Positions 7,902 through 18,511 of a stretch of DNA of 64,000 nt are shown here, in pieces. Position 1 is the first letter of the stretch. Each line of letters begins with the position of its first letter. Both the position numbers and the translations under genes were made by a program. Under the pieces are notes generated by a model. That model was not told where the DNA came from. It was given only the letters and a program-made list of their open reading frames with translations, and did not search any database. This DNA comes from Jatrophihabitans telluris (GTDB lineage Bacteria; Actinomycetota; Actinomycetes; Mycobacteriales; Jatrophihabitantaceae), in assembly GCF_023516435.1 (NCBI RefSeq), contig NZ_CP097332.1, forward strand, positions 1,612,001 to 1,676,000, read 5' to 3'.

Positions 7902-9485
7902 ATGGCTGAGCTGACCATCTCCGCCGACGAGATCCGGAGTGCGCTCGAGGGCTACGTGTCCTCCTACACCCCGGAGGCCTCCCGCGAGGAGGTCGGCGTC
8001 GTGGCCGACACCGGCGACGGCATCGCCCACGTCGAAGGCCTGCCCAGTGCCATGACCAACGAACTCCTGGAGTTCGACGGCGGCACCCTGGGCCTGGCGC
8101 TGAACCTCGACGTCCGCGACATCGGTGTCGTCATCCTCGGTGACGCCTCCAAGATCGAGGAGGGACAGCCGGTCAAGCGCACCGGCGAGATCCTGTCGGT
8201 CCCGGTGGGCGACGCCTTCCTCGGCCGCGTCGTCAACCCTCTCGGTGTTCCCATCGACGGCCTCGGCGAGATCGAATCAGAAGGCCGCCGCGCACTGGAG
8301 CTGCAGGCCCCCACCGTGGTCCAGCGCAAGGAGGTCCGCGAGCCGCTGCTCACCGGCATCAAGGCCATCGACGCCATGACCGCCATCGGTCGCGGCCAGC
8401 GCCAGCTGATCATCGGGGACCGCCAGACCGGCAAGACGACCGTCGCGCTCGACGCCATCATCAACCAGCGCAACAACTGGAAGACCGGCGATCCGAAGCA
8501 GCAGGTCCGCTGCATCTACGTCGCCATCGGTCAGAAGGGTTCGACGATCGCCGCGGCGAAGAAGACCCTGGAGGAAGCCGGCGCGCTGGAATACACCACC
8601 ATCGTCGCGGCGCCCGCCTCCGACTCGGCTGGTTTCAAGTACCTGGCCCCCTACACCGGCTCGGCCATCGGTCAGCACTGGATGTACGCCGGCAAGCACG
8701 TCCTCATCGTGTTCGACGACCTGTCCAAGCAGGCCGAGGCCTATCGCGCCGTGTCGCTGCTGCTGCGCCGTCCGCCGGGCCGCGAGGCCTACCCGGGCGA
8801 CGTCTTCTACTTGCACTCGCGGCTGCTCGAGCGTTGCGCCAAGTTGTCCGACGAGCTCGGCGGCGGCTCGATGACCGGTCTGCCCATCATCGAGACCAAG
8901 GGCAACGACGTCTCGGCCTACATCCCGACCAACGTCATCTCGATCACCGACGGCCAGTGCTTCCTGGAAACGGACCTGTTCAACGCAGGCGTCCGGCCGG
9001 CCATCAACGTCGGTATCTCGGTGTCGCGGGTCGGTGGTTCGGCGCAGACCAAGGCGTTGAAGTCGGTAGCCGGCCGTCTCCGGGTCGACCTGGCCCAGTA
9101 CCGCGAACTGGAGGCCTTCGCTGCCTTCGGCTCCGACCTGGACAAGGCCAGCCAGCAGCAGCTACGTCGCGGCTCCCGACTCGTGGAGCTGCTCAAGCAG
9201 CCGGCAGCCTCACCGTTCTCGCCGGAGAAGGAGGTCGTCTCGATCTGGGCCGGCACGACCGGCGTCCTGGACGATCTCGAGGTCGCCGACGTGCGCCCCT
9301 ACGAGGCCGCGCTGCACGACTACATCGCGCACAACGCCCCTGGCATCTTCGACACCATCGTCAACACCGGCAAGCTGGAGGACGACACCATCGCGGAGCT
9401 GGAGAAGGCGGCCGCCGAGGTCAAGTCGCAGTTCACCGCCGAGAAGGCCAGCGCCAAGCAGGCCGCTGAAGCGGCGGCGAAGTAG
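7902..9485 (+). CDS. atpA: ATP synthase F1 subunit alpha
   Basis: 527-residue non-catalytic nucleotide-binding subunit. The P-loop GDRQTGKT is at 172-179, and the alpha signature with a Ser-rich PAIN-type segment ([18 protein letters not shown]) is at about 365-380. The C-terminal Ala/Lys-rich extension ([13 protein letters not shown]) recalls the actinobacterial alpha C-terminal tail reported in mycobacteria to limit ATP hydrolysis; that role is inference here. The start has GAGGA 6 bases upstream. Confidence 0.97.
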   Translation: MAELTISADEIRSALEGYVSSYTPEASREEVGVVADTGDGIAHVEGLPSAMTNELLEFDGGTLGLALNLDVRDIGVVILGDASKIEEGQPVKRTGEILSVPVGDAFLGRVVNPLGVPIDGLGEIESEGRRALELQAPTVVQRKEVREPLLTGIKAIDAMTAIGRGQRQLIIGDRQTGKTTVALDAIINQRNNWKTGDPKQQVRCIYVAIGQKGSTIAAAKKTLEEAGALEYTTIVAAPASDSAGFKYLAPYTGSAIGQHWMYAGKHVLIVFDDLSKQAEAYRAVSLLLRRPPGREAYPGDVFYLHSRLLERCAKLSDELGGGSMTGLPIIETKGNDVSAYIPTNVISITDGQCFLETDLFNAGVRPAINVGISVSRVGGSAQTKALKSVAGRLRVDLAQYRELEAFAAFGSDLDKASQQQLRRGSRLVELLKQPAASPFSPEKEVVSIWAGTTGVLDDLEVADVRPYEAALHDYIAHNAPGIFDTIVNTGKLEDDTIAELEKAAAEVKSQFTAEKASAKQAAEAAAK

Positions 9486-9488
9486 CCG

Positions 9489-11886
<2,398 letters not shown>

Positions 11887-11966
11887 CGTTTTCGCGGTGG
11901 CCCTTCGAGGGTTGCGCCGCTTGAGGTCTGACGTTCAACCAGAGGTCGAGACAGGAAGAGGGATCG

Positions 11967-12356
11967 ATGCCCAACACGATGCAGGTCGAGCTGGTCTCGG
12001 TCGAGCGCCCGATCTGGTCGGGTGAGGCGACCGCGGTGTACGCGCGGACGCCCGAGGGCGAGATCGGCGTCATGGCCGGACACGCCCCGCTGCTGGGCGC
12101 GCTCGAGCCTGGCTGGCTGGTGCGGATCCAGCAGGCCGACGGGGTCGAGCAGCGTATCGCCGTCCACGGCGGGTTCCTCTCCGTTCGGCACGATGGCGTC
12201 TCAGTCCTGGCTGAGATCGCCGAATCCTCGGACGAGATCGACGTCGCCCGAGCCCGGGCCGCACTGGAACGGGCTGGATCCGGCAGCGACGACGACACGG
12301 TCGCCGCCCGGAACCGGGCGCTGTCCCGGCTCCGCGCGGCCGGGGAACAGGTATAG
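11967..12356 (+). CDS. atpC: ATP synthase F1 subunit epsilon
   Basis: 129-residue rotor-foot subunit. The N-terminal beta-sandwich ([40 protein letters not shown]) is typical; the C-terminal helical region that regulates hydrolysis is present but short. An AGGAAGAGG ribosome-binding site lies upstream. Last gene of the atp operon proper, followed by the DUF2550 gene on the same strand as in mycobacteria. Confidence 0.95.
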   Translation: MPNTMQVELVSVERPIWSGEATAVYARTPEGEIGVMAGHAPLLGALEPGWLVRIQQADGVEQRIAVHGGFLSVRHDGVSVLAEIAESSDEIDVARARAALERAGSGSDDDTVAARNRALSRLRAAGEQV

Positions 12357-12408
12357 CGGACTTGCCGTTCGGGTCACGGCCCGAACCTGATCGCCACGGA
12401 GGCACGCG

Positions 12409-12828
12409 GTGACGACGGTCGAGATTCTCGCCTTCGTCGCCGTGTGCCTCCTGTTCGTCCTGGCGCTGGCCGCCTGGTCACTCGTGGTGCTCCACCAGCG
12501 ACGGATGGTCTCCTCCGTCGGTGGCCTTGCGGTCGCCTTCAAGCGCGGGGAAGAGCGCTGGGCCAACGGGGTCGGCCGCTACTCAGGCGACGAGTTCATC
12601 TGGTACCGGACCCTGACGTTCTCACCGGCACCGGCTCAGCGGCTGCCCCGCACGGAACTCCGGGTGCTGTCGAACCGAGCCTGGGACGCCAAGCGGGACA
12701 TGGCGCTTCGGCCCAACCTGTCCATCGTCGAGTGCAGCTTCCGCGGGGAGACGATCAGTCTCGGATTCCCCGACAACGGGCGTACCGGCTTCCTGTCGTG
12801 GCTGGAAGCGGCGGCACCGCGCTTCTAG
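12409..12828 (+). CDS. DUF2550 single-span membrane protein
   Basis: 139 residues: one N-terminal membrane helix (about 5-28, EILAFVAVCLLFVLALAAW) then a cytoplasmic domain with GGLAVAFKRGEERWANGVGRY, matching the DUF2550 family (Rv1312-like) that follows atpC throughout actinobacteria. Function unknown. The GTG start at 12409 has GGAGG 7 bases upstream. Its 3' end overlaps that of the convergent adenosyltransferase gene by 4 bases (CTAG serves both stops), so the two transcripts must overlap. Confidence 0.85.
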   Translation: MTTVEILAFVAVCLLFVLALAAWSLVVLHQRRMVSSVGGLAVAFKRGEERWANGVGRYSGDEFIWYRTLTFSPAPAQRLPRTELRVLSNRAWDAKRDMALRPNLSIVECSFRGETISLGFPDNGRTGFLSWLEAAAPRF

Positions 12829-13403
12829 CCGCTCCGGCCGCCGCCCGGCTGCCAGAGCACATCCCCGCCCGGGTTGGCCGCCCGCGCCAGAATGAAGAGC
12901 AGGTCCGAGAGCCGGTTGAGGTAGGTGGCCGTCAACGGGTTCGTCCGGTCCTCATCCTTCTGGATCAACGCCCAGCAACTGCGCTCGGCTCGCCGGGCCA
13001 CCGTGCGCGCCGCGTGCAACAGCGCGGCGCCGGCGGTCCCGCCGGGCAGGATGAACGAGCTCAGCGGTTCGAGGTCGGCGTTGAACTCATCGCACCAGGC
13101 CTCCAGCCGGTCGACATAGTCCTGCGCCACCCGCAACGGCGGATACTTCGGCTCGGCCACGATCGGGGTGCACAGGTCCGCTCCGACATCGAACAGATCG
13201 TTCTGGAGCTGGGCGATGACCGCGGCGATGCGCGGCGGTAACTGTCCCAGGGCGGCGGCCACACCCAAGCAGGCATTGGTCTCGTCGGTGTCGGCGTAGG
13301 CACTGACCCTGATGTCGGTCTTGGCGACCCGGCTCATGTCGCCGAGCGCGGTGGTACCGGTGTCGCCGGTCTTGGTGTAGATCCGGGTCAGGTGGATGGC
13401 CAT
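12825..13403 (-). CDS. PduO-type ATP:cob(I)alamin adenosyltransferase
   Basis: Converts cob(I)alamin and ATP to adenosylcobalamin, the cofactor needed by the mutase at 15.8 kb. The 192-residue protein has the PduO signature: N-terminal TRIYTKTGDTGTTALGD (ATP binding), DETNACLG, and C-terminal RRAERSCWALI and YLNRLSDLLFILAR. The ATG at 13403 is chosen over the TTG at 13412 because it matches the family start MxxHLTRIYT and lies 7 bases from TAGATT, a -10 for a leaderless message. Divergent from murA. Confidence 0.94.
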   Translation of the reverse strand: MAIHLTRIYTKTGDTGTTALGDMSRVAKTDIRVSAYADTDETNACLGVAAALGQLPPRIAAVIAQLQNDLFDVGADLCTPIVAEPKYPPLRVAQDYVDRLEAWCDEFNADLEPLSSFILPGGTAGAALLHAARTVARRAERSCWALIQKDEDRTNPLTATYLNRLSDLLFILARAANPGGDVLWQPGGGRSG

Positions 13404-13410
13404 GCCCGCC

Positions 13411-13446
13411 AATCTAGCCAGTGGCCCACCACCCGATGACTAGGCT
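13411..13446. promoter_or_regulatory. Divergent leaderless promoters, adenosyltransferase / murA
   Basis: Two -10 hexamers point in opposite directions: TAGATT on the minus strand (13411-13416), 7 bases before the adenosyltransferase ATG, and TAGGCT on the plus strand (13441-13446), 6 bases before the murA GTG. Neither gene has a ribosome-binding site. Both are predicted to start transcription at the start codon. Confidence 0.6.
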
Positions 13447-13452
13447 GTCCGG

Positions 13453-14730
13453 GTGCAGGTATTTCGAGTGGTCGGCGGTGCCCGGTTGTCGGGTGAGGTT
13501 CCCATCGTCGGCGCCAAGAACAGTGTCCTGAAACTCATGGCGGCCGCGCTGCTGGCGCCAGGGCAGACCACCATCGCGAATCTGCCCGCGATCTCCGACG
13601 TGACGATCATGAACCAGCTGCTCGAGCGGCTGGGGTGTGAGGTTTCCGAGCATCGCGACGCCGCGGGGACCGATGTGGTGGCCATCGGGGTCCCGGAGCT
13701 TCCCTCCGACCGGGCCCCCTACGAACTCGTTCGCAAGATCCGAGGATCGATCTGCGTGCTGGGACCGTTACTGGCCCGGTGCGGTCGTGCGCAGGTCGCC
13801 CTGCCCGGCGGCGACGCGATCGGCTCCCGCCCGCTCGACATGCACTTCATGGGCCTGGAGAAGATGGGCGCCGAGGTTCGGGTCGAGCACGGGTACGTGA
13901 TCGCAGAAGCCGGCGAGCTGCGCGGCGCCACGATCTGGCTCGACTTCCCGAGCGTCGGCGCGACCGAGAACATCCTCACCACGGCCACTCTGGCCAAGGG
14001 GACCACGGTCATCGACAACGCGGCCCGCGAACCGGAGATCGTCGACCTGTGCCAGATGCTGGTGTCGATGGGCGCGCAGATCGACGGGGTCGGGACCTCG
14101 ACCCTGGAGATCACCGGGGTCGACAGCCTGCAGCCGACGTCGCATCGCGCGGTGGCCGACCGGATCGTGGCCGGCACCTGGGCGGTGGCGGCGGCGATGA
14201 CCCGTGGGGACGTGACTATTCGCGGCGGAAACGCCGCTCATCTGGAGATCGCCCTGGACAAGCTCCACCACGCCGGAGCCACGGTGGAGGTGCTGGCCGA
14301 CGGGTTCCGGGTGGCAGCGCAGGACCGGCCGCGAAGCTTCGACGTGGTGACCCTTCCCTATCCGGGCCTGGCCACCGACCTGCAGCCGCAGGCCATCGCC
14401 TTGCTCTCCATCGCCGAAGGCACCGCGATGATCACCGAGAACCTGTTCGAGGCGAGGTTCATGTTCTGTGACGAGATCGCGCGCATGGGGGCCGATGTTC
14501 GTACCGACGGCCACCACGCGGTCGTCCGGGGCAAGCCGGAACTGTCCGGTGCCCCGGTGCGCGCGACCGACATCCGGGCTGGGGTGGGCCTGGTGCTCGC
14601 CGGTCTGGTGGCCGAGGGCGTCACCGAGGTCTCGGAGATCCACCACATCGATCGCGGGTACGTCCGCTTCGACGAGCAGATGCGCTCCCTCGGCGCCGAC
14701 GTGACCCGGGTCGAGTCGGAGATCTTCTGA
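13453..14730 (+). CDS. murA: UDP-N-acetylglucosamine 1-carboxyvinyltransferase
   Basis: First committed step of peptidoglycan synthesis: enolpyruvyl transfer from PEP to UDP-GlcNAc. 425 residues, normal length. The [14 protein letters not shown] motif (22-35) binds PEP. The active-site loop reads [11 protein letters not shown]: Asp121 replaces the usual Cys, the substitution found in mycobacterial MurA that blocks fosfomycin alkylation. The GTG start has no ribosome-binding site and follows TAGGCT by 6 bases. Gene order after the adenosyltransferase matches M. tuberculosis Rv1314c-Rv1315. Confidence 0.96.
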   Translation: MQVFRVVGGARLSGEVPIVGAKNSVLKLMAAALLAPGQTTIANLPAISDVTIMNQLLERLGCEVSEHRDAAGTDVVAIGVPELPSDRAPYELVRKIRGSICVLGPLLARCGRAQVALPGGDAIGSRPLDMHFMGLEKMGAEVRVEHGYVIAEAGELRGATIWLDFPSVGATENILTTATLAKGTTVIDNAAREPEIVDLCQMLVSMGAQIDGVGTSTLEITGVDSLQPTSHRAVADRIVAGTWAVAAAMTRGDVTIRGGNAAHLEIALDKLHHAGATVEVLADGFRVAAQDRPRSFDVVTLPYPGLATDLQPQAIALLSIAEGTAMITENLFEARFMFCDEIARMGADVRTDGHHAVVRGKPELSGAPVRATDIRAGVGLVLAGLVAEGVTEVSEIHHIDRGYVRFDEQMRSLGADVTRVESEIF

Positions 14731-14747
14731 CCGTCGAAGCGGCGACG

Positions 14748-15053
14748 TCAGCCCTCGAGCAGCCGGCGCGCCTTGTCGGCGTCGGCGGTGAACACCAGGA
14801 CGTCATAGTGGTTGGCGTCCAGACGCGAGACGGTGCAGCGGACACCGCCGGCCGAGAGCCGGTTCTTCACCGTCAGTGCCTGCGAACGACCCGCTGATCC
14901 CAGCACTGCAGTCAGCATGCCCAGGTCCGCCCCCGGGCCGTGGGCCGGACGGCCGGTGCGAGGGCGGGACGGCTTGAACACCCACCGCACGACGAAGGCC
15001 AGCATGACGGCCACGACGAAGGCGGTGATCGGCACCGAGAGGTCGAAGCCCAT
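14748..15053 (-). CDS. Small membrane-anchored protein with DUF2007-like domain
   Basis: 101 residues. One N-terminal membrane helix (about 6-27, VPITAFVVAVMLAFVVRWVF), a basic/Pro linker, then a small alpha/beta domain (ALTVKNRLSAGGVRCTVSRLDANHYDVLVFTADADKARRLLEG) with the layout of DUF2007/putative signal-transducing domains. No catalytic motif seen. TATCGT (15060-15065, minus strand) lies 6 bases before the ATG, so the message is probably leaderless. Convergent with murA. Confidence 0.6.
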   Translation of the reverse strand: MGFDLSVPITAFVVAVMLAFVVRWVFKPSRPRTGRPAHGPGADLGMLTAVLGSAGRSQALTVKNRLSAGGVRCTVSRLDANHYDVLVFTADADKARRLLEG

Positions 15054-15093
15054 CTAACGACGATAGGCCGGGATGGGCACGCCGGTCACGGTC

Positions 15094-15630
15094 TCAGGCA
15101 TCCTTGCTGCGCGCGCCGGTGACAACCGGCGGCTCGACCGACCACGGGAAGTTGATCCAGCGATCGGTCCGCTTCCAGACGTACTCGCACTTGACCGTCG
15201 AAGGCGGCTTCTCGTACACCACCGCGCACCGGACGTCCGCGACGTAGTCGGCGCAGAAATCCTTCACCAACCGCAGCGTGGCGCCGGTGTCGGCCACATC
15301 GTCGGCGATCAGGACCCTGGCTCCGGAGAGGTCCACCGGCTGCGGGACCGGGGGCAGGACGACGGGCATCTCCAGCCGCGAGTCGACGCCGGTGTAGAAC
15401 TCCACGTTCATCACGTGCAGGTTCTTGACGTCGAGGGCGTAGCCGAGCGCGCCCGCCGCGAACAGGCCGCCGCGGGCGATGGCCAGAATGAGGTCCGGAC
15501 GGAAACCGTCCTCGGCGATCGAGGCCGCGAGTTCGCGGCTGGCCACCCCGAAGGCCGCCCAGGTGAGGTTCTCCCGCTCGTCGGCGGCGCCGACCGCACT
15601 CGTCCCGTCCGTCCCGTCCGTCTGGCCCAT
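15094..15630 (-). CDS. Phosphoribosyltransferase family protein (Gpt-like)
   Basis: 178 residues. The PRPP-binding loop VLIADDVADTGATL (about 110-123) is diagnostic of type I phosphoribosyltransferases. ILAIARGGLFAAGALGY is the upstream PPi-loop, and WINFPW near the C-terminus resembles the aromatic stacking segment of xanthine/hypoxanthine PRTases. The substrate is probably a purine base. The ATG at 15630 precedes a low-complexity GQTDGTDGTS stretch (from a GTCCC/GTCCG repeat) and the conserved ENLTW start; longer in-frame starts run into the divergent mutase promoter and are rejected. Confidence 0.8.
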   Translation of the reverse strand: MGQTDGTDGTSAVGAADERENLTWAAFGVASRELAASIAEDGFRPDLILAIARGGLFAAGALGYALDVKNLHVMNVEFYTGVDSRLEMPVVLPPVPQPVDLSGARVLIADDVADTGATLRLVKDFCADYVADVRCAVVYEKPPSTVKCEYVWKRTDRWINFPWSVEPPVVTGARSKDA

Positions 15631-15739
15631 GGCGCGATCATGCCAGAGCCACGGCGGGCACCCCTGGGGATGCCGGACGTAGCGGTACGGCCGGAGCAAA
15701 CGGTCCGGCTCCGACGGCTGCGAACTGAACCACATCCGC

Positions 15740-15753
15740 CTACCCACGGGTAG
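15740..15753. promoter_or_regulatory. 14-bp palindrome upstream of ecm (TetR-type operator candidate)
   Basis: CTACCC-AC-GGGTAG, perfect 6-bp arms with a 2-bp centre, 22 bases before the ecm ATG and over the -35 region of its probable promoter (weak -10 CATCAT at 15763-15768, 7 bases before the ATG). Same YTACYSRYSRGTAR layout as sites near ccr, the aldehyde dehydrogenase operon and 30427. Confidence 0.55.
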
Positions 15754-15775
15754 CGCTGGTGTCATCATCGGCAAC

Positions 15776-17782
15776 ATGGCCGACGTGCAGCGGGACAAAC
15801 CCTGGGTGATGCGGACCTACGCCGGCCATTCCAGTCCGGCCGAATCCAACGCGCTCTACCGGCGCAATCTGGCCAAGGGCCAGACGGGTCTGTCCGTCGC
15901 CTTCGACCTGCCCACCCAGACCGGGTACGACCCGGACGCGGAACTGGCGCGGGGGGAGGTGGGCAAGGTGGGCGTCCCGATCGCGCATATCGGTGATCTG
16001 CGGGCGCTCTTCGAAGGGATCCCGCTGGAGCAGATGAACACGTCGATGACGATCAACGCCCCGGCGATGTGGCTGCTCGCGTTGTATCTCGTCGTCGCGG
16101 AGGAACACGCGCACGCCGCCGGCCTCGATCCCGCCGAGGTCCGCGGCAGGCTCGCCGGTACCACTCAGAACGACATCGTGAAGGAGTACCTGTCCCGAGG
16201 GACCTACGTCTTCCCACCCGCCCCGTCGCTGCGGCTGATCACGGACATGATCGCCTACACCGTCGCCGAGGTGCCCAAGTGGAACCCGATCAACATCTGC
16301 AGCTATCACCTGCAGGAAGCGGGGGCCACGCCCGTGCAGGAGCTGGCGTTCGCGCTGTGTACGGCGATCGCGGTGCTCGACTCGGTCCGCGAGAGCGGGC
16401 AGGTGCCGCCCGATCGGTTCGGCGAGGTGGTCGCCCGGATCTCCTTCTTCGTGAATGCGGGGGTTCGCTTCGTCGAAGAAATGTGCAAGATGCGGGCGTT
16501 CGTGCAGTTGTGGGATGAGATCACCGCCGAGCGTTACGGGGTGAGCGACGCCACGCAGCGCCGGTTCCGCTACGGCGTGCAGGTCAACTCGCTCGGCCTG
16601 ACCGAGGCGCAGCCGGAGAACAACGTCACCCGGATCCTGCTCGAGATGCTGGCCGTGACCCTGTCCCGCGACGCCCGGGCCAGAGCGGTGCAGCTGCCGG
16701 CCTGGAACGAGGCGCTGGGACTGCCCCGGCCGTGGGACCAGCAGTGGTCGTTGCGCATGCAGCAGGTGCTCGCCTTCGAAACCGACCTGCTCGAGTACGG
16801 CGACCTGTTCACCGGCTCGCCGGTCGTGCAGGCCAAGGTCGACGAGCTGACCTCCGGCGCGCGGGCGGAGATCGCCCGAATCCTCGACCTCGGTGGGGCC
16901 GTCGCCGCGGTGGAATCGGGATACTTGAAGTCGGCGCTGGTCAGCTCGCTCGCCCAACGGCGTCGGCGGATGGAGTCCGGGGAGGACGTGGTCGTCGGCG
17001 TGAACCGTTTCCTGGAGACCGAAGCGAACCCGCTGACCGCGGACCTGGACGCCGCCATCCTCACGGTCGAGCCGGGAGTGGAGGCCGCGGCCGTCACGGC
17101 CCTCACGCACTGGCGGGCCGAGCGTGATCAGATCGAGGCCGACGCCGCGCTGGCCGAGTTGATCAAGGTTGCCGCTACGGCGGACAACCTGATGACGGCG
17201 ACGCTGCGTTGCGCGCGCGCCGGAGTCACCACCGGCGAGTGGGCCACCGCCCTGCGCTCGGTGTTCGGGGAGTACCGGGCGCCGACCGGGGTCGGGTCGG
17301 CATCGGCCGGCTCGTTCGACGATGCCTTCGACGTCCTTCGCCGCCGAGTGGCCCAGACCGGAGCAGAACTCGGCGCGCCGCTGAAGTTCCTGCTCGGCAA
17401 GCCTGGTCTGGACGGGCACTCGAACGGCGCCGAGCAGATCGCGGTCCGGGCCCGCGACGCCGGGTTCGAGGTGGTCTATTCGGGCATCCGGCTGACCCCG
17501 GCGCAGATCGTCGCCTCAGCGGTCGAGGAGGACGTCGATGTCATCGGACTGTCGGTGTTGTCGGGCTCGCACCTGTCGGTCGTGCCCGAGGTCCTCGCCG
17601 GCTTGCGCGAGGCCGGACTGGACGACGTACCCGTGATCGTCGGCGGGATCGTGCCGGACTCCGACGCCGAGCGGTTGCGTGCGGCAGGCGTCGCCCGCGT
17701 CTTCACGCCCAAGGACTTCCAGATGAGCACGGTTCTCCACGGCGTGGTGGACGCGATTCGCGAGGCGCACGATCTGAGCTGA
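15776..17782 (+). CDS. ecm: Ethylmalonyl-CoA mutase (MeaA-type B12 mutase)
   Basis: Adenosylcobalamin-dependent rearrangement of (2R)-ethylmalonyl-CoA to (2S)-methylsuccinyl-CoA in the ethylmalonyl-CoA pathway. 668 residues in one chain: N-terminal mutase TIM barrel (about 1-520; starts KPWVMRTYAGHSS, GQTGLSVAFDLPTQTGYDPD) and a C-terminal B12-binding domain with LDGHSNG, lower-axial-ligand His548. The N-terminal sequence is the MeaA/Ecm type, clearly different from the alpha/beta methylmalonyl-CoA mutase and from isobutyryl-CoA mutase. Ccr, epimerase, MeaB and the adenosyltransferase are all in the window. No ribosome-binding site; a weak -10 gives a probably leaderless mRNA under the palindrome at 15740. 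Confidence 0.9.
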   Translation: MADVQRDKPWVMRTYAGHSSPAESNALYRRNLAKGQTGLSVAFDLPTQTGYDPDAELARGEVGKVGVPIAHIGDLRALFEGIPLEQMNTSMTINAPAMWLLALYLVVAEEHAHAAGLDPAEVRGRLAGTTQNDIVKEYLSRGTYVFPPAPSLRLITDMIAYTVAEVPKWNPINICSYHLQEAGATPVQELAFALCTAIAVLDSVRESGQVPPDRFGEVVARISFFVNAGVRFVEEMCKMRAFVQLWDEITAERYGVSDATQRRFRYGVQVNSLGLTEAQPENNVTRILLEMLAVTLSRDARARAVQLPAWNEALGLPRPWDQQWSLRMQQVLAFETDLLEYGDLFTGSPVVQAKVDELTSGARAEIARILDLGGAVAAVESGYLKSALVSSLAQRRRRMESGEDVVVGVNRFLETEANPLTADLDAAILTVEPGVEAAAVTALTHWRAERDQIEADAALAELIKVAATADNLMTATLRCARAGVTTGEWATALRSVFGEYRAPTGVGSASAGSFDDAFDVLRRRVAQTGAELGAPLKFLLGKPGLDGHSNGAEQIAVRARDAGFEVVYSGIRLTPAQIVASAVEEDVDVIGLSVLSGSHLSVVPEVLAGLREAGLDDVPVIVGGIVPDSDAERLRAAGVARVFTPKDFQMSTVLHGVVDAIREAHDLS

Positions 17783-17786
17783 AGGC

Positions 17787-17792
17787 TAGGCT
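17787..17792 (+). promoter_or_regulatory. -10 box for leaderless nucS
   Basis: TAGGCT ending 6 bases before the nucS GTG. No ribosome-binding site is visible, so transcription likely starts at the GTG. It lies only 4 bases after the ecm stop codon, so nucS has its own promoter despite the tight spacing. Confidence 0.55.
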
Positions 17793-17798
17793 GCCGGA

Positions 17799-18458
17799 GT
17801 GCGTCTGGTCATTGCTCGCTGCTCGGTCGATTACATCGGGCGACTGACCGCCCATCTGCCCATGGCGCCGCGGCTGCTGATGGTCAAGAACGACGGGTCC
17901 GTCCTCGTCCACGCCGATGGTGGTTCCTACAAGCCGCTCAACTGGATGTCGCCGCCGTGCAGGCTGGTCGAGGCCGATGGCCAGTGGACGGTGACCAACA
18001 AGGCCGGTGAGCAGCTGGTGATCACGCTCGAGGACGTGCTGCACGATTCCAGTCACGAACTCGGCATCGATCCGGGCCTGGTCAAGGACGGGGTCGAAGC
18101 CCACCTGCAGGTACTGCTGGCCGAACACATCGAGACCCTGGGCGACGGGTACCGCCTGGTTCGCCGGGAGTACCCCACCGCGATCGGCCCGGTGGACATC
18201 CTGGCCCGCGATCCGGCGGGGTCGGCGGTCGCCGTGGAGATCAAGCGTCGGGGCGAGATCGACGGTGTCGAGCAGCTGACCCGCTACCTGGAACTGCTCA
18301 ACCGGGATCCGCTCCTGGCCCCGGTTCGCGGCGTGTTCGCCGCTCAGGAGATCAAGCCGCAGGCCCGAACGCTGGCTCAGGACCGGGGGATCGAGTGCCT
18401 GGTGCTGGACTACAACGCCATGCGCGGCCTCGACAACTCCGCCGACCGGCTGTTCTGA
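17799..18458 (+). CDS. nucS: Mismatch-specific endonuclease NucS (EndoMS)
   Basis: 219-residue endonuclease that cuts both strands at G-T, G-G and T-T mismatches and carries the non-canonical mismatch repair of actinobacteria lacking MutS/MutL. N-terminal dimerisation domain about 1-105 ([33 protein letters not shown]); C-terminal PD-(D/E)xK nuclease with Asp133 (PVDILARD), Glu147 and Lys149 (AVEIKRR). The C-terminus (SADRLF) ends in a short hydrophobic tail as in clamp-binding NucS proteins. Length and order fit Rv1321. Confidence 0.95.
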   Translation: MRLVIARCSVDYIGRLTAHLPMAPRLLMVKNDGSVLVHADGGSYKPLNWMSPPCRLVEADGQWTVTNKAGEQLVITLEDVLHDSSHELGIDPGLVKDGVEAHLQVLLAEHIETLGDGYRLVRREYPTAIGPVDILARDPAGSAVAVEIKRRGEIDGVEQLTRYLELLNRDPLLAPVRGVFAAQEIKPQARTLAQDRGIECLVLDYNAMRGLDNSADRLF

Positions 18459-18487
18459 GCCGCGGCACGGTGGCACTTTCCTTCGGG

Positions 18488-18507
18488 GCTACTCGTCAGT
18501 AACCTCG
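18488..18507 (+). promoter_or_regulatory. Operator/-10 module of the aldehyde dehydrogenase operon
   Basis: GCTACTCGTCAGTAACCTCG: a 14-bp palindrome-like core (18489-18502) overlaps the -10 TAACCT (18500-18505), which ends 6 bases before the ATG at 18512. The same arrangement, differing at 2 bases, occurs in front of ccr on the other strand. A repressor bound here would cover the -10 of a leaderless promoter. Confidence 0.6.
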
Positions 18508-18511
18508 GGCT

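Noticed and set aside
15740-17419. 559-codon open frame on the minus strand
   Set aside because: It lies antisense to the well-supported ethylmalonyl-CoA mutase; its Arg/Gly/His-rich composition is typical of shadow frames in GC-rich DNA.
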